The position numbers were made by a program, and so were the translations under genes. A stretch of DNA of 64,000 bases from Salinisphaera sp049568105 (GTDB taxonomy: Bacteria > Pseudomonadota > Gammaproteobacteria > Nevskiales > Salinisphaeraceae). The stretch is from contig NZ_CP145335.1 in the NCBI RefSeq assembly GCF_049568105.1, positions 2,356,001 through 2,420,000 on the forward strand, read 5' to 3'. How positions within the stretch are numbered: the first letter of the stretch is position 1; the number at the start of each line of letters is the position of its first letter. Under the pieces are notes generated by a model, which worked only from the letters and a program-made list of their open reading frames with translations, ran no database searches and was not told where the DNA came from. Below, piece by piece: positions 44,794 through 53,397 of the stretch.

Positions 44794-45614
44794 GATACAG
44801 CTGCGCTCCTGAGCTGGCAAGCCAAGGCATCGTGAGCGTGGCGCCGCTCGGCCACGTAAGCGAACGATAACGCTGGGTGGTCGCCTCAGAGGCACAGGCG
44901 CTTGTGGGTGATGCCCGCCCATCGTGCCCGGCGGCGTTGCAGGCCTTGACCGTGCGGCTCGGCAGCCTGCGCCTGGCTGTACCCGATGGGCGGACGTCAT
45001 GCGGTGGTGGCTCTTATGACGACACGCCCTCAGATCTTTTGTCGTTTCATGCGAATCCCTGCCAAGCGCTGTTCTGCGGCAAGGCGAAACGTAGCGGCCG
45101 CGGCATAGCCACTCTAGGCAAGGAGAGCGACCACAAAGGGTGGCTGTCGTAACGCTGATTTATGGATGCTTGTCCCGTCGATTTGGGCCACCTAAGGACG
45201 ATTGAGCCATGGGCGCTCTGCGGCGCCTGGCGCTTGGGCCGTGGCGCCGCACGATGCAGCACGAACACGATTTGCAGAGGCCAACACAGCGCTCGGACGA
45301 CGCATCAGCATGCCCTAGCGCCGGTTGCTGTTTCACGCGGCACCGCACCGACCGCTCTTGGCTTGCAAAACCCAAGGCAATGCGTGTGGCGTGCCCGACC
45401 ACACAAAACTCCGGTCGCATTAGCGAATCGCCAGGCGGGATGGCAGAGGAATGGCCGGCGCCCGCGGGTCTGACGGGCCGAACACGCACCGTGCGGCGCC
45501 CAACGCTTTGGCCGACACGATTTCGGACCACAATGCGGCCTTGCACGAAGCCGCGACGAACTCAGCACCCAGAGACGGCCCGGGGCCGCCGGGCCGCCTG
45601 GGCACAGCGATCTC
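44794..45614. other. 821-bp intergenic region, no gene recognised
   Basis: Long gap between convergent genes. Frames of up to 160 codons exist on both strands, but they are Arg/Ala/Pro-rich, lack ribosome sites and show no motif. A segment near 45240-45290 (GTGGCGCCGCACGATGCAGC) resembles one near 24095-24115. This may be decayed coding or repeat DNA. Confidence 0.4.
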
Positions 45615-47276
45615 TCAGCCGTCGATCATCGGCAGGTCCAGGCCCTGCTCCTGGGCACAGAGGATCGCTTCGGCATAGCCGGCATCGGCATGGCGCATGA
45701 CACCGGTGGCCGGATCGTTGGTGAGCACGCGCTCGATGCGCCGTGCGGCTTCGTCGCTGCCGTCGCAGACGATAACCATACCGGCGTGCTGGGCATAGCC
45801 CATACCGACCCCGCCGCCGTGGTGCACACTCACCCAGGTCGCCCCCGAGGCAGTGTTAAGCAGCGCGTTGAGCAGCGGCCAATCGGAGACCGCATCCGAG
45901 CCGTCCTTCATGCCCTCGGTTTCTCGGAACGGGCTGGCGACCGAGCCAGAATCCAGATGATCGCGGCCGATCACCACCGGCGCTTTCAGCTCGCCTCGGG
46001 CCACCATTTCATTGAAGGCCAGACCGAGCTTGGCGCGCTGGCCGAGCCCGACCCAGCAGATCCGTGCCGGCAGACCCTGGAACTGGATTCGCTCGCGGGC
46101 CATATCCAACCAGTGATGCAGATGTTCGTCGTCGGCAATCAGCTCCTTGACCTTGGCATCGGTGGCATAGATGTCTTCTGGCTCGCCGGACAGAGCGGCC
46201 CAGCGGAACGGGCCGATGCCGCGACAGAATAGCGGCCGGATATAGGCCGGCACGAAGCCTGGATAGTCGAAGGCATTCTCGACCCCGGCCTCGAAGGCCA
46301 TCTGGCGAATATTGTTGCCATAATCGACCGCCTGGGCGCCCTTGGCCTTGAGCGCGAGAATCGCCCGCACCTGGTCGGCCATCGAAGCCTTGGCCGCGGC
46401 CACCACGGCATCGGGATCGCTCTGGCGCTGGGCCACCGCCTGCTCGAGCGTCCAGCCGGCCGGCAGATAGCCGTTCAAGGGATCGTGGGCGCTGGTCTGG
46501 TCGGTGACCAAGTCGGGGACGACGCCGCGTTCCACCAGCTCGGGAAATACTTCTGCGGCATTGCCGCACAGACCAACCGAAACCGCCTCGCCGGCGGCCG
46601 TGGCTTGCTCGATGATCGCTATCGCCTCGTCCAGGCTCGCTGCTTCGCGATCCAGATAGCCGGTTTCCAGACGCCGCTTAACGCGGGCCGGGTCGCATTC
46701 CACGGCCAGCATCGAAGCCCCGGCCATGGTCGCGGCCAGCGGCTGCGCACCGCCCATGCCACCCAGGCCGCCGGTTAGAATCCAGCGTCCGCCGAGGCCA
46801 CCCCCGAAATGCTGGCGCCCGGCCTCGACAAAGGTTTCGTAGGTGCCCTGGACGATGCCCTGGCTGGCGATATAAATCCACGAACCGGCGGTCATCTGGC
46901 CGAACATCATCAGCCCCTTGGCATCCAGCTCGCGAAAATGCGCCCAGGTAGCCCAGGCCGGCACCAGATTCGAGTTGGCGATCAGCACGCGCGGTGCATC
47001 GGCGTGGGTCTTGAACACCCCCACCGGCTTGCCGGACTGCACCAGCAGCGTTTCGTCGTCATCCAGCCGTTCCAGGGTGGCGACGATCCGATGGAAGCAT
47101 TCCCAATCCCGAGCTGCCTTGCCGATGCCGCCATACACCACGAGCTCGTCCGGGTTCTCGGCCACCTCCGGGTCGAGGTTGTTCATCAGCATGCGCAGCG
47201 GCGCCTCGGTTAGCCAGCTCTTGGCTGTCCGCGTGGTGCCGCGCGGCGCCCGAATAGGTTGGGAAGGCCGGTCCAT
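45615..47276 (-). CDS. hutU: Urocanate hydratase
   Basis: Second hut step: urocanate to imidazolone propionate, using NAD as an electrophile. 553 residues. Seen: WILTGGLGGMGGAQPLAATM (NAD loop), VGLCGNAAEVFPELVERG, RPLFCRGIGPFRWAALSGEP (active-site Cys) and SVHHGGGVGMGYAQHAG. The ATG at 47276 lies 15 bp from a perfect HutC site on the operator side. Transcribed alone on minus, divergent from hutF. Confidence 0.97.
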   Translation of the reverse strand: MDRPSQPIRAPRGTTRTAKSWLTEAPLRMLMNNLDPEVAENPDELVVYGGIGKAARDWECFHRIVATLERLDDDETLLVQSGKPVGVFKTHADAPRVLIANSNLVPAWATWAHFRELDAKGLMMFGQMTAGSWIYIASQGIVQGTYETFVEAGRQHFGGGLGGRWILTGGLGGMGGAQPLAATMAGASMLAVECDPARVKRRLETGYLDREAASLDEAIAIIEQATAAGEAVSVGLCGNAAEVFPELVERGVVPDLVTDQTSAHDPLNGYLPAGWTLEQAVAQRQSDPDAVVAAAKASMADQVRAILALKAKGAQAVDYGNNIRQMAFEAGVENAFDYPGFVPAYIRPLFCRGIGPFRWAALSGEPEDIYATDAKVKELIADDEHLHHWLDMARERIQFQGLPARICWVGLGQRAKLGLAFNEMVARGELKAPVVIGRDHLDSGSVASPFRETEGMKDGSDAVSDWPLLNALLNTASGATWVSVHHGGGVGMGYAQHAGMVIVCDGSDEAARRIERVLTNDPATGVMRHADAGYAEAILCAQEQGLDLPMIDG

Positions 47277-47290
47277 AGAAGTCTCCGTGC

Positions 47291-47300
47291 TGTATATACA
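47291..47300. promoter_or_regulatory. HutC-type operator before hutU
   Basis: TGTATATACA within the longer palindrome CTGTATATACAG, 15 bp before the hutU start. Confidence 0.75.
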
Positions 47301-47371
47301 GGCAAGTTAGCAAGCCCTGTGTGTACTCGCAAGAACAAAGCCAAGATCTCGATGCACCCACGGCCAGCCGC

Positions 47372-47381
47372 CGTATATACA
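47372..47381. promoter_or_regulatory. HutC-type operator (one mismatch) before hutF
   Basis: CGTATATACA followed by AG, which on minus reads CTTGTATATACG. It lies 73 bp before the hutF start and 81 bp from the site next to hutU, so each divergent gene has its own operator. Confidence 0.65.
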
Positions 47382-47453
47382 AGCCCTACACAAACTTGCC
47401 GTGCGGCGGCGGCAATGGTTTGATAGCAGCGCCATCCGTATTTTTAGCCGCCC

Positions 47454-48818
47454 GTGACCCGACGCCAATTCCATGCCCCGCTAGCGCTCACCCCCGAAGG
47501 CTGGGCCCGCGATGTCGCCATTGACGTCAACGAACACGGCTACATCACAGCGGTCACGGCCGCCGCCCCGCCCGAGGCGAGCGCGATCCGGCTGGCCGGG
47601 CCGACCCTGCCCGGCAGCGTAAATATCCACTCGCATACCTTTCAGCGCGCAATGGCCGGACTGGCCGAGCGCTCGGCTGGCCGCAACGACAGCTTCTGGA
47701 GCTGGCGCGAACGTATGTACAGTCTGGTACAGCGCCTGAACCCCGAACAGGTCGGCGCGATCGCCAGCTATAGCATGATCCAGATGCTCAAGCGCGGCTA
47801 TACCGCGCTCACCGAGTTCCATTATCTGCACCACGCGGCCGATGGCGGCTTCTATGCCGACCGCGCCGAGATGGCTGGCCGTATCCTGGGCGCCGCCGAG
47901 GCCGCCGGGCTGCCGACCACCCTGCTGCCGACCCTGTATAGCTACGGCGACTTCGGAGGCCAGCCGGCCAATTCGGGCCAGCGCCGCTTTTTGCACAGCG
48001 TCGACGATTTTCTGAAACTGCTGGATACCGTCGACGGCCGTCTTGGATTGCAACAAACCCAGGGCCTGGCCTTTCATTCGCTACGAGCGGTCACCCCGGC
48101 ACAGATCCACGAAGTACTGGCCGCCCGCCCCGAGACCGGCCCGATACATATCCATATCGCCGAGCAAATGCGCGAAGTCGAAGCCTGCCAGGCCTGGTCC
48201 GGTCAACGCCCAGTGCAGTGGCTGTTCGAGCACCTGCCGATCGACGAGCGCTGGTGCCTAATCCATGCCACCCACGTCGATGCGTCCGAACTGGCGCTTC
48301 TGGCCAGCGGCCCGGCCACCGTCGGCCTTTGCCCGACCACTGAGGCCAGCCTCGGCGACGGCATTTTTCCGGCCAGCGAATTGATTGATCAAGGCGGCCG
48401 CTTCGCCGTGGGCTCGGACAGCCAAGTCTGTCTCGGCCCGCTCGCCGAGCTGCGGCTGCTGGAATACGGCCAGCGTCTGAGCTCGCAGCAGCGCAACCGC
48501 CTGCACGACGGCGGCGAAGTCGGCGATACGATTTACCGCATGGCCGCCACCGCCGGCGCCCAGGCGGCCGCCCAGGCCACCGGCGCTTTGGAGGTTGGCC
48601 GGCGTGCGGACTTCGTCGTGCTCGATCCAGCCGAGCCTATGCTAGCCGGCTGCGCGCCCGAGCAGATCACCAGCTGTTGGCTGTTCGCCGGCGACGACCG
48701 CTGGGTGCGCGATGTCTGGGTCGCCGGCCAGCAAATCATCAGCGAGGGCCACCACCCGCTAGAAACCGAAGCCGCCCAGGCAATGACCGACGCGCTGGCC
48801 GAACTCGCCGAAAGCTAA
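47454..48818 (+). CDS. hutF: Formimidoylglutamate deiminase
   Basis: Fourth step of the five-enzyme hut route: N-formimino-L-glutamate to N-formyl-L-glutamate and ammonia. 454-residue amidohydrolase. Seen: GSVNIHSHTFQRAMAGLAER (metal His-x-His), FHYLHH, GPIHIHIAEQMREVEACQA (His), LIHATHVDASE (His) and FAVGSDSQVCLGPLAELRLL (Asp). The start is GTG at 47454. The presence of HutF and HutG, and no HutG-type formiminoglutamase, shows the Pseudomonas-like five-step pathway. Confidence 0.95.
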   Translation: MTRRQFHAPLALTPEGWARDVAIDVNEHGYITAVTAAAPPEASAIRLAGPTLPGSVNIHSHTFQRAMAGLAERSAGRNDSFWSWRERMYSLVQRLNPEQVGAIASYSMIQMLKRGYTALTEFHYLHHAADGGFYADRAEMAGRILGAAEAAGLPTTLLPTLYSYGDFGGQPANSGQRRFLHSVDDFLKLLDTVDGRLGLQQTQGLAFHSLRAVTPAQIHEVLAARPETGPIHIHIAEQMREVEACQAWSGQRPVQWLFEHLPIDERWCLIHATHVDASELALLASGPATVGLCPTTEASLGDGIFPASELIDQGGRFAVGSDSQVCLGPLAELRLLEYGQRLSSQQRNRLHDGGEVGDTIYRMAATAGAQAAAQATGALEVGRRADFVVLDPAEPMLAGCAPEQITSCWLFAGDDRWVRDVWVAGQQIISEGHHPLETEAAQAMTDALAELAES

Positions 48819-49152
48819 CGCCGATGCCTTCGGGCTTATTGAACTCTCGTACGAACACCACGTTGGCGCTCGCTACGTGGCCGGCAAAATACGAACCGCC
48901 GACCTCGGGCGCGCCCGATCTACATTCTCAGCGCTACAACAGGCCGGTTCGTTTTGGATGGGCAGCCCAACGCGAGGGCCAGGCGACCACCCCCGCTATC
49001 GAGCAGTAGGCCGAGATATCGCGACCGCAGCGTAGCAGCCACCGCGAGAGTGCCACGAGGCTGGACTGACCCATAACAGCAGCTGGCACGAGCCCGTATG
49101 CGGCCTCAACGGGCTCTGGCCGCCGCCCGGGCCATCGCCGGCTGGCCCAGTT
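48819..49152. other. Intergenic between convergent hutF and hutG
   Basis: 334 bp. No coding signal and no strong terminator seen. Confidence 0.45.
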
Positions 49153-49962
49153 CTATTTCTGGGCCGGCTGCCAGTCGATCAAGGTCTCGACGAACGCCTG
49201 CAGGGCCGGCTGCACCTGAGCGGCCAGGTCTTCTCGATAGGCAAACGGCGGCTGTTCTTCCATATACGTCCGCTGCGAAAGTTCGAGCTGAACGGCATGA
49301 ATATTTCGGGCCGGCTCGCCATAGTGGCGGGTGGTATAGCCGCCCTTGAAGCGGCCGTTGAGTACCGAGGTATAAGGCGGCTGCGAAGCACAGACATCGC
49401 ACAGCCGTGCCTCGAGATCGGCATCCAGGCTGCGTGATTCGTGGGTGCCGATATTGAAATCCGGCAACTGCCCCTCGAATAAACGCGGGATGACCGAACG
49501 AATCGAATGCGCATCGAACAAGATCGCATAGCCGTGCTCGGCCCGCAGCGCCTCCAGCGTCGACCGGATCTTGTCGTGGTACGGGCGCCATACCGAGTCC
49601 AGATAGGCGCTGCGATCCGGCGCCGGCTCGTGGGCAAAGATCGGCGTGCCGTCGAACTGCACCTCCGGCATCAACCCCGTGGTAGCACCGGTATAGAGCG
49701 GCGCGTCGTCCGGCGGCCGGTTGAGATCGACCACATAGCGCGAATAGTTGGCCCGAATCACGTGCGACCCGCGCTCGTGCACAAAATCGTACAGCCGGTC
49801 GAGATGCCAGTCGGTATCGGGCAGACCCGCGGCTTCCTTAGACATCGCAGCATGCAGGTCCTGCGGAACGAAGGTTCCCGCATGCGGAAAGCTCACCAGC
49901 AACGGCAGCGACCCCGGGTAAAAATCGAACGGCGATAGTTCTGATGACGTCATGGAATGCAT
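49153..49962 (-). CDS. hutG: N-formylglutamate deformylase
   Basis: Last hut step: N-formyl-L-glutamate to glutamate and formate. 269 residues. Seen: VSFPHAGTFVPQDL (metal His), DTDWHLDRLYDF, ANYSRYVVDLNRPPDD, ILFDAHSIRSVIPRLFEG (metal His) and YTTRHYGEPARNIHAVQLEL. An ATG at 49953 is equally possible; neither has a strong ribosome site. It marks the right end of the hut island, before the drop in GC at the integron. Confidence 0.95.
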   Translation of the reverse strand: MHSMTSSELSPFDFYPGSLPLLVSFPHAGTFVPQDLHAAMSKEAAGLPDTDWHLDRLYDFVHERGSHVIRANYSRYVVDLNRPPDDAPLYTGATTGLMPEVQFDGTPIFAHEPAPDRSAYLDSVWRPYHDKIRSTLEALRAEHGYAILFDAHSIRSVIPRLFEGQLPDFNIGTHESRSLDADLEARLCDVCASQPPYTSVLNGRFKGGYTTRHYGEPARNIHAVQLELSQRTYMEEQPPFAYREDLAAQVQPALQAFVETLIDWQPAQK

Positions 49963-50309
49963 CCAGCGCTGGCAAATCTAGCGCTGGATTCTACACAGTC
50001 CGGATTCGGCGTATTGCGCCCCGGCGATACCGTACGCCCAGGGCAGCCCACTTGGCCTCGCCATTACCGAGCTGCGCAAACGATCGAGATCATCTCAGGG
50101 AACATTATATTTAATTGCCACCTTATTACCGGCGCAGAAACATAGCCCGCATAAAGCAAATAAATATACTACCGATGTATAAAAATCGCGCTTGCATGAA
50201 TTACACATAATGCCCCGAATTACCATGCCATTGTTAGGCGGCTCTGCGCGGTATCTAAGTTGTCAAAACGCTAGAACCCGACAGCATTTCGAGTTCAGTT
50301 GCTGCTCAG
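49963..50309. other. AT-rich junction between hutG and the integron array
   Basis: GC falls sharply after about 50095. No gene is seen. A GTTAGGC word at 50233-50239 looks like an attC core box, but I cannot find its partner or inner arms. It may be the remnant of the array's last attC. Confidence 0.45.
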
Positions 50310-50579
50310 CTACCGGAGTCGCAAGCGCAACGCGTTGACAATTGACGGCGGAGCAATCTTGAGCCAAACAAACGGAATTCTGCCCAGCACGCATGGTGGC
50401 CCTATGATTGCGACGAAAATGAGCATTTCAGCTACCTTCTTCCAGAGGTCCTCGGGTCTCGGCGCTCCGAAGGCAAACGCAACCAAGAGCAACGCCACAA
50501 AACCGATAATCATAAATCCGGCAATGCGGTACGGAAGTCTTATCGGAGCTGGACTCGCTCGATCGACAGTGGCATCCAT
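50310..50579 (-). CDS. Cassette gene 9: small membrane protein
   Basis: 89 residues from the ATG at 50579, which follows GGGAGA. Two predicted membrane helices: IAGFMIIGFVALLLVAFAFG and MLIFVAIIGPPCVLGRIPFV, with a basic C-terminus (RLRLR). Function unknown. It is the distal gene of the array and has no recognisable attC after it. Confidence 0.65.
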   Translation of the reverse strand: MDATVDRASPAPIRLPYRIAGFMIIGFVALLLVAFAFGAPRPEDLWKKVAEMLIFVAIIGPPCVLGRIPFVWLKIAPPSIVNALRLRLR

Positions 50580-50638
50580 TATCGTCTCCCGTTCAACGTA
50601 GTGAATGAAGTTTAAAGTCTTCAACACAGCTGAGTGCC

Positions 50639-50713
50639 GCCCAACGCCTAAGCCCAGGTGCCGGCCGAAGCGCGGCAGCGCTTTGGACGGTCAACTGCAG
50701 CGATAAGTTAGGT
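50639..50713 (-). repeat. attC site of cassette 8
   Basis: 75 bp bounded on plus by GCCCAAC and GTTAGGT core boxes. Inner words GTGCCGGCCGAAGCGCGGCA and GTCAACTGCAGCG recur in the other sites. The stop of cassette gene 8 lies inside the core box. Confidence 0.9.
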
Positions 50714-51001
50714 TGAGCTTTGGTGTCGTACATATTTTTTATATCGATGATCGATAAATAACCAAAACAAAGCGCCCCAGACCAATCCACCAATTGGGAG
50801 CGTAACGAGGCATGCGAACATTACAAGAAGCGTCTCTTTAACCGACCAAGTAAGAACAAATAAGACGGGCAAAACAATTAACGGGAAACGCTTAGCGACG
50901 CGAAAACTCCAGCCGCCGACACCATATTGGATGACAAAGTTCCAAAACCCTAGTTCTCGAATTTCCGGCCAGCGCCCAAATCTATTTTTTGCGTCTTTCA
51001 A
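50708..51001 (-). CDS. Cassette gene 8: small two-helix membrane protein
   Basis: 97 residues with a TTG start at 51001, chosen because GGGGAGG lies just upstream within 10 nt. Two hydrophobic stretches: FPLIVLPVLFVLTW and LLVMFACLVTLPIGGLVWGA, then LFWLFIDHRYKKY. No recognised family. The TAA stop is in the R box of its attC, a tight cassette layout. Confidence 0.65.
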   Translation of the reverse strand: MKDAKNRFGRWPEIRELGFWNFVIQYGVGGWSFRVAKRFPLIVLPVLFVLTWSVKETLLVMFACLVTLPIGGLVWGALFWLFIDHRYKKYVRHQSST

Positions 51002-51010
51002 AACTACCTC

Positions 51011-51085
51011 CCCTAACGCCGAAGCTCAGTTGTCGGCCGAAGCGCGACAGCGTTTTGGGCGGTCAACTGCAGCGATTCGTTATAC
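51011..51085 (-). repeat. attC site of cassette 7
   Basis: 75 bp bounded on plus by CCCTAAC and GTTATAC. Inner words CTCAGTTGTCGGCCGAAGCG and GGTCAACTGCAGCG. The cassette 7 stop codon lies in its core box. Confidence 0.88.
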
Positions 51086-52012
51086 CTCCTGGAACCCAAA
51101 CGCTTCGTTGATAGGTGAGCCTTGTTCAATAGCGACATTTTCTCTATCCAAGTAACAAGTAAATAGATGCTCGTAGCTTGGATCTATTTCAGACGACATA
51201 AACCTAAAGTATGAGTCTGGTTGTTCCAATGCGTAGCTCACGGTTACAGAAGTAAGCCTCAGTTTTTGTGACAGTTGTTTGAGTGTTTGTCGCAGCTCTG
51301 CCAACTCCTTCCTTTTATTACGCTTTTGCAGCTTTGCATTAAAGTAAAGCAAAAGTGTTTTTTCAATTAGCTGTCCTTCAGTATCAACATCGACTTCGTC
51401 GGTCATAGAATTTGCTACGACGAAGTTCATGTTATATTTATTATTATTTGCACATGAAAGCACTTTGAATAAATTGTAGAAAACAAATATATCTCGCCCC
51501 TCTGTCGGGATGCTATACAAAACATCGTTAAGACCCGCATGCGAGCCATTTATCGGACGGGAATTAGGATTCTTCGTGTATCCGACGTAGTGAATTTCGG
51601 AGCTGATTTCTAGATCGTTCTTTGTATGCGACAAAAAATCATGTACAGCGTAAGTAACAGTCTTCCCAGAGGCATGTTTAAAAGTTATGTGCTCGGGTGT
51701 GGTCTGAACAACAGGTCGACATGGTTCACCGGTCTGCTCGTCAATAACCGAGACTATGATTTTCTTATTTTTTCGTTTAGCGCCTATCTCTAGGTTCAAA
51801 ATTAGCTTCGATCCTAAGCGCGTATATCTTGGCTGTTTATTTGATTTGAATCTGACACGCGTTCGAGATGCTATGAAATAAATAAAGCGCTTCTCTAAGC
51901 TAGATTCAACTTGTTTTTTGAAATACTTGAGCTCGGCCACAATTGCTTCACGAGTCGGGAAGGAATCGTGTTCGACCACGACATGTTCGTACCAATACAT
52001 TTTCGAAAGCAA
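51080..52012 (-). CDS. Cassette gene 7: large hypothetical protein, start uncertain
   Basis: 310 residues from a TTG at 52012 (ATG at 52000 also possible). No recognised family. Visible are a Lys/Arg-rich region (KRNKRKELAELRQTLKQLSQ, probably helical) and EIHYVGYTKNPNSRPINGSH in the middle. The frame stays open and protein-like upstream for about 26 codons beyond the TTG. An ATT at 52090 preceded by AAGGGA could be the true start, giving 336 residues; otherwise the 5' end has been lost at the cassette border. Confidence 0.7.
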   Translation of the reverse strand: MLSKMYWYEHVVVEHDSFPTREAIVAELKYFKKQVESSLEKRFIYFIASRTRVRFKSNKQPRYTRLGSKLILNLEIGAKRKNKKIIVSVIDEQTGEPCRPVVQTTPEHITFKHASGKTVTYAVHDFLSHTKNDLEISSEIHYVGYTKNPNSRPINGSHAGLNDVLYSIPTEGRDIFVFYNLFKVLSCANNNKYNMNFVVANSMTDEVDVDTEGQLIEKTLLLYFNAKLQKRNKRKELAELRQTLKQLSQKLRLTSVTVSYALEQPDSYFRFMSSEIDPSYEHLFTCYLDRENVAIEQGSPINEAFGFQEV

Positions 52013-52115
52013 AAGCTCTACATACCATCGCTTCTCAGATTTCTTATAAGAGTCGTGATCTAGTAAGCCTGAATAGATACCCCGATTAATTTCAGCTGTC
52101 CCTTTCCGAAAAGCG

Positions 52116-52218
52116 GTATAACGCCCAAGCTCAGTTGCCGCCGGAGCGGCCGAAGGCCGCGGAGGGAACCCGAAGCGCGGCAGCGCTTTGGGCGGTCAAC
52201 TGCAGCGATTCGTTAGAT
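52116..52218 (-). repeat. attC site of cassette 6 (long form)
   Basis: 103 bp bounded on plus by GTATAAC and GTTAGAT. Contains an inner imperfect hairpin GAGCGGCCGAAGGCCGC not present in the 75-bp class. The stop of cassette gene 6 lies in the core box. Confidence 0.88.
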
Positions 52219-52716
52219 TGTCTTGCGACGCCCGAAATCGATTAGCATCTTTAGCTCAGCATTCTCGCGGATTTTGCAAATCAATCTAGCCCGCTTGGCA
52301 TACCCCCAAAAAACAAAATAAGCAACTATTACGAAAATAGCCCAATTACTTGGACCTAAATTCCGAGCCAGAATTACCGCTAAAGCAGCTAAAAATGCTA
52401 GCAATCCGGCGTATGAATTCAAGCCGCTGAGGATACTTTCCAGTCTTTGATTGTGGTATTCAAGCGAGAAAGAAATGAGTCGCCAGTCGCGCTCGCATAG
52501 TCTGCCGGTTCCGCCAAGCTTACGAACAGACATAAGCTCTCGAGAAATAGATTCGAAGATTTCAATTTCAGTGTCGATTGTTTTCCCGGGCTCTGGCGGA
52601 AGTTGAGGCTTAAATACCTCACAAAGCCAATATCTATTCGGCCCAATTAGGGTTTCTAACTCAGGCCTCCTCGATCGATAAACTTCAAACAGCTTATCTA
52701 ATACCTCTCCCCGCAT
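52213..52716 (-). CDS. Cassette gene 6: hypothetical membrane-anchored protein
   Basis: 167 residues; the ATG at 52716 follows GGAG. The N-terminal 110 residues are soluble and acidic. Two membrane helices follow (YAGLLAFLAALAVILA and WAIFVIVAYFVFWGYA), then a basic tail (ELKMLIDFGRRKTI). No family recognised. A layout of cytoplasmic domain plus helix pair is common among small effectors and immunity proteins, but that is only a hint. Confidence 0.65.
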   Translation of the reverse strand: MRGEVLDKLFEVYRSRRPELETLIGPNRYWLCEVFKPQLPPEPGKTIDTEIEIFESISRELMSVRKLGGTGRLCERDWRLISFSLEYHNQRLESILSGLNSYAGLLAFLAALAVILARNLGPSNWAIFVIVAYFVFWGYAKRARLICKIRENAELKMLIDFGRRKTI

Positions 52717-52732
52717 ATAAGCTCCAATTTCT

Positions 52733-52794
52733 ATCTAACGCCTAAGCTCAGCCGTCGTCCCGCAGGGGCGATCGGCTGCAGCGCTAGGTTAGAG
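52733..52794 (-). repeat. attC site of cassette 5 (short form)
   Basis: 62 bp bounded on plus by ATCTAAC and GTTAGAG. Inner part CCGTCGTCCCGCAGGGGCGA forms a short hairpin. Same length class as the site at 54070. Confidence 0.87.
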
Positions 52795-52801
52795 CTGATT
52801 C

Positions 52802-53257
52802 TTATAGCGTGTTGTAAGCCGGCTTCTCTTGATCGGGTACTTGCCGAGAGAACTTAGAAAAAGCCTCATATTCGAGGTAAGCCACCCAACCGAGCCGACG
52901 GAGATCCGCAGGGTTTGGGTCAGCTGGATTACACTTGATTGGCATCGCCGCTACAAAGAGCTTTGAAGGCCAGTCATCGAAGTGTCCGAGTTTTTTGAAG
53001 ATAGTCCAACCGCCGCTATGTCCGTTGCGACCTCGGATCGAGTTTTGAAATTGTTGCCATCTTTGACTTAGTCCACCTTTAGATTTAGTCATCCCTATAT
53101 AAACAACATCCCGCCATCGTAGCGCCTGCCCGGAGAGATCGCTATCAGAGATTGCGATAGCGTAAACACCGGGATACTCACGGCCAACTATTGCGAAACG
53201 GTCTTCCCAAGAGGTCCATCGACTGAAGCTTAGCTCAGGTATCGATACTTCTCGCAT
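52802..53257 (-). CDS. Cassette gene 5: GIY-YIG-like nuclease domain protein
   Basis: 151 residues. The pattern GVYAIAIS ... VVYIGMTKSKGGLSQRWQQF matches the GIY-YIG nuclease core (first strand, second strand, then the catalytic Arg helix). A Glu in AYLEYEAFSKF could be the metal ligand. Free-standing GIY-YIG proteins act in repair, mobile DNA or defence. No partner gene in the cassette. Confidence 0.65.
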   Translation of the reverse strand: MREVSIPELSFSRWTSWEDRFAIVGREYPGVYAIAISDSDLSGQALRWRDVVYIGMTKSKGGLSQRWQQFQNSIRGRNGHSGGWTIFKKLGHFDDWPSKLFVAAMPIKCNPADPNPADLRRLGWVAYLEYEAFSKFSRQVPDQEKPAYNTL

Positions 53258-53266
53258 TATTCTTAT

Positions 53267-53369
53267 CTCTAACGCCGAAGCTCAGTTGCCGCCGGAGCAG
53301 CCGAAGGCTGCGGAGGGCACCCAAAGCGCGCCCGCGCTTTGCGCGGTCAACTGCAGCGTCTCGTTATGC
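53267..53369 (-). repeat. attC site of cassette 4 (long form)
   Basis: 103 bp bounded on plus by CTCTAAC and GTTATGC. Shares GCCGCCGGAGC and CGAAGGC words with the other long site at 52116. Confidence 0.87.
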
Positions 53370-53397
53370 TGTTTCCCCATTTACTCTACGTCAAAAT

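Noticed and set aside
45160..45546. A 128-codon minus frame in the gap before hutU
   Set aside because: Composition is Arg/Ala/Pro/Cys-rich without motif or ribosome site, and overlapping frames of similar length exist on plus; typical of high-GC non-coding DNA.
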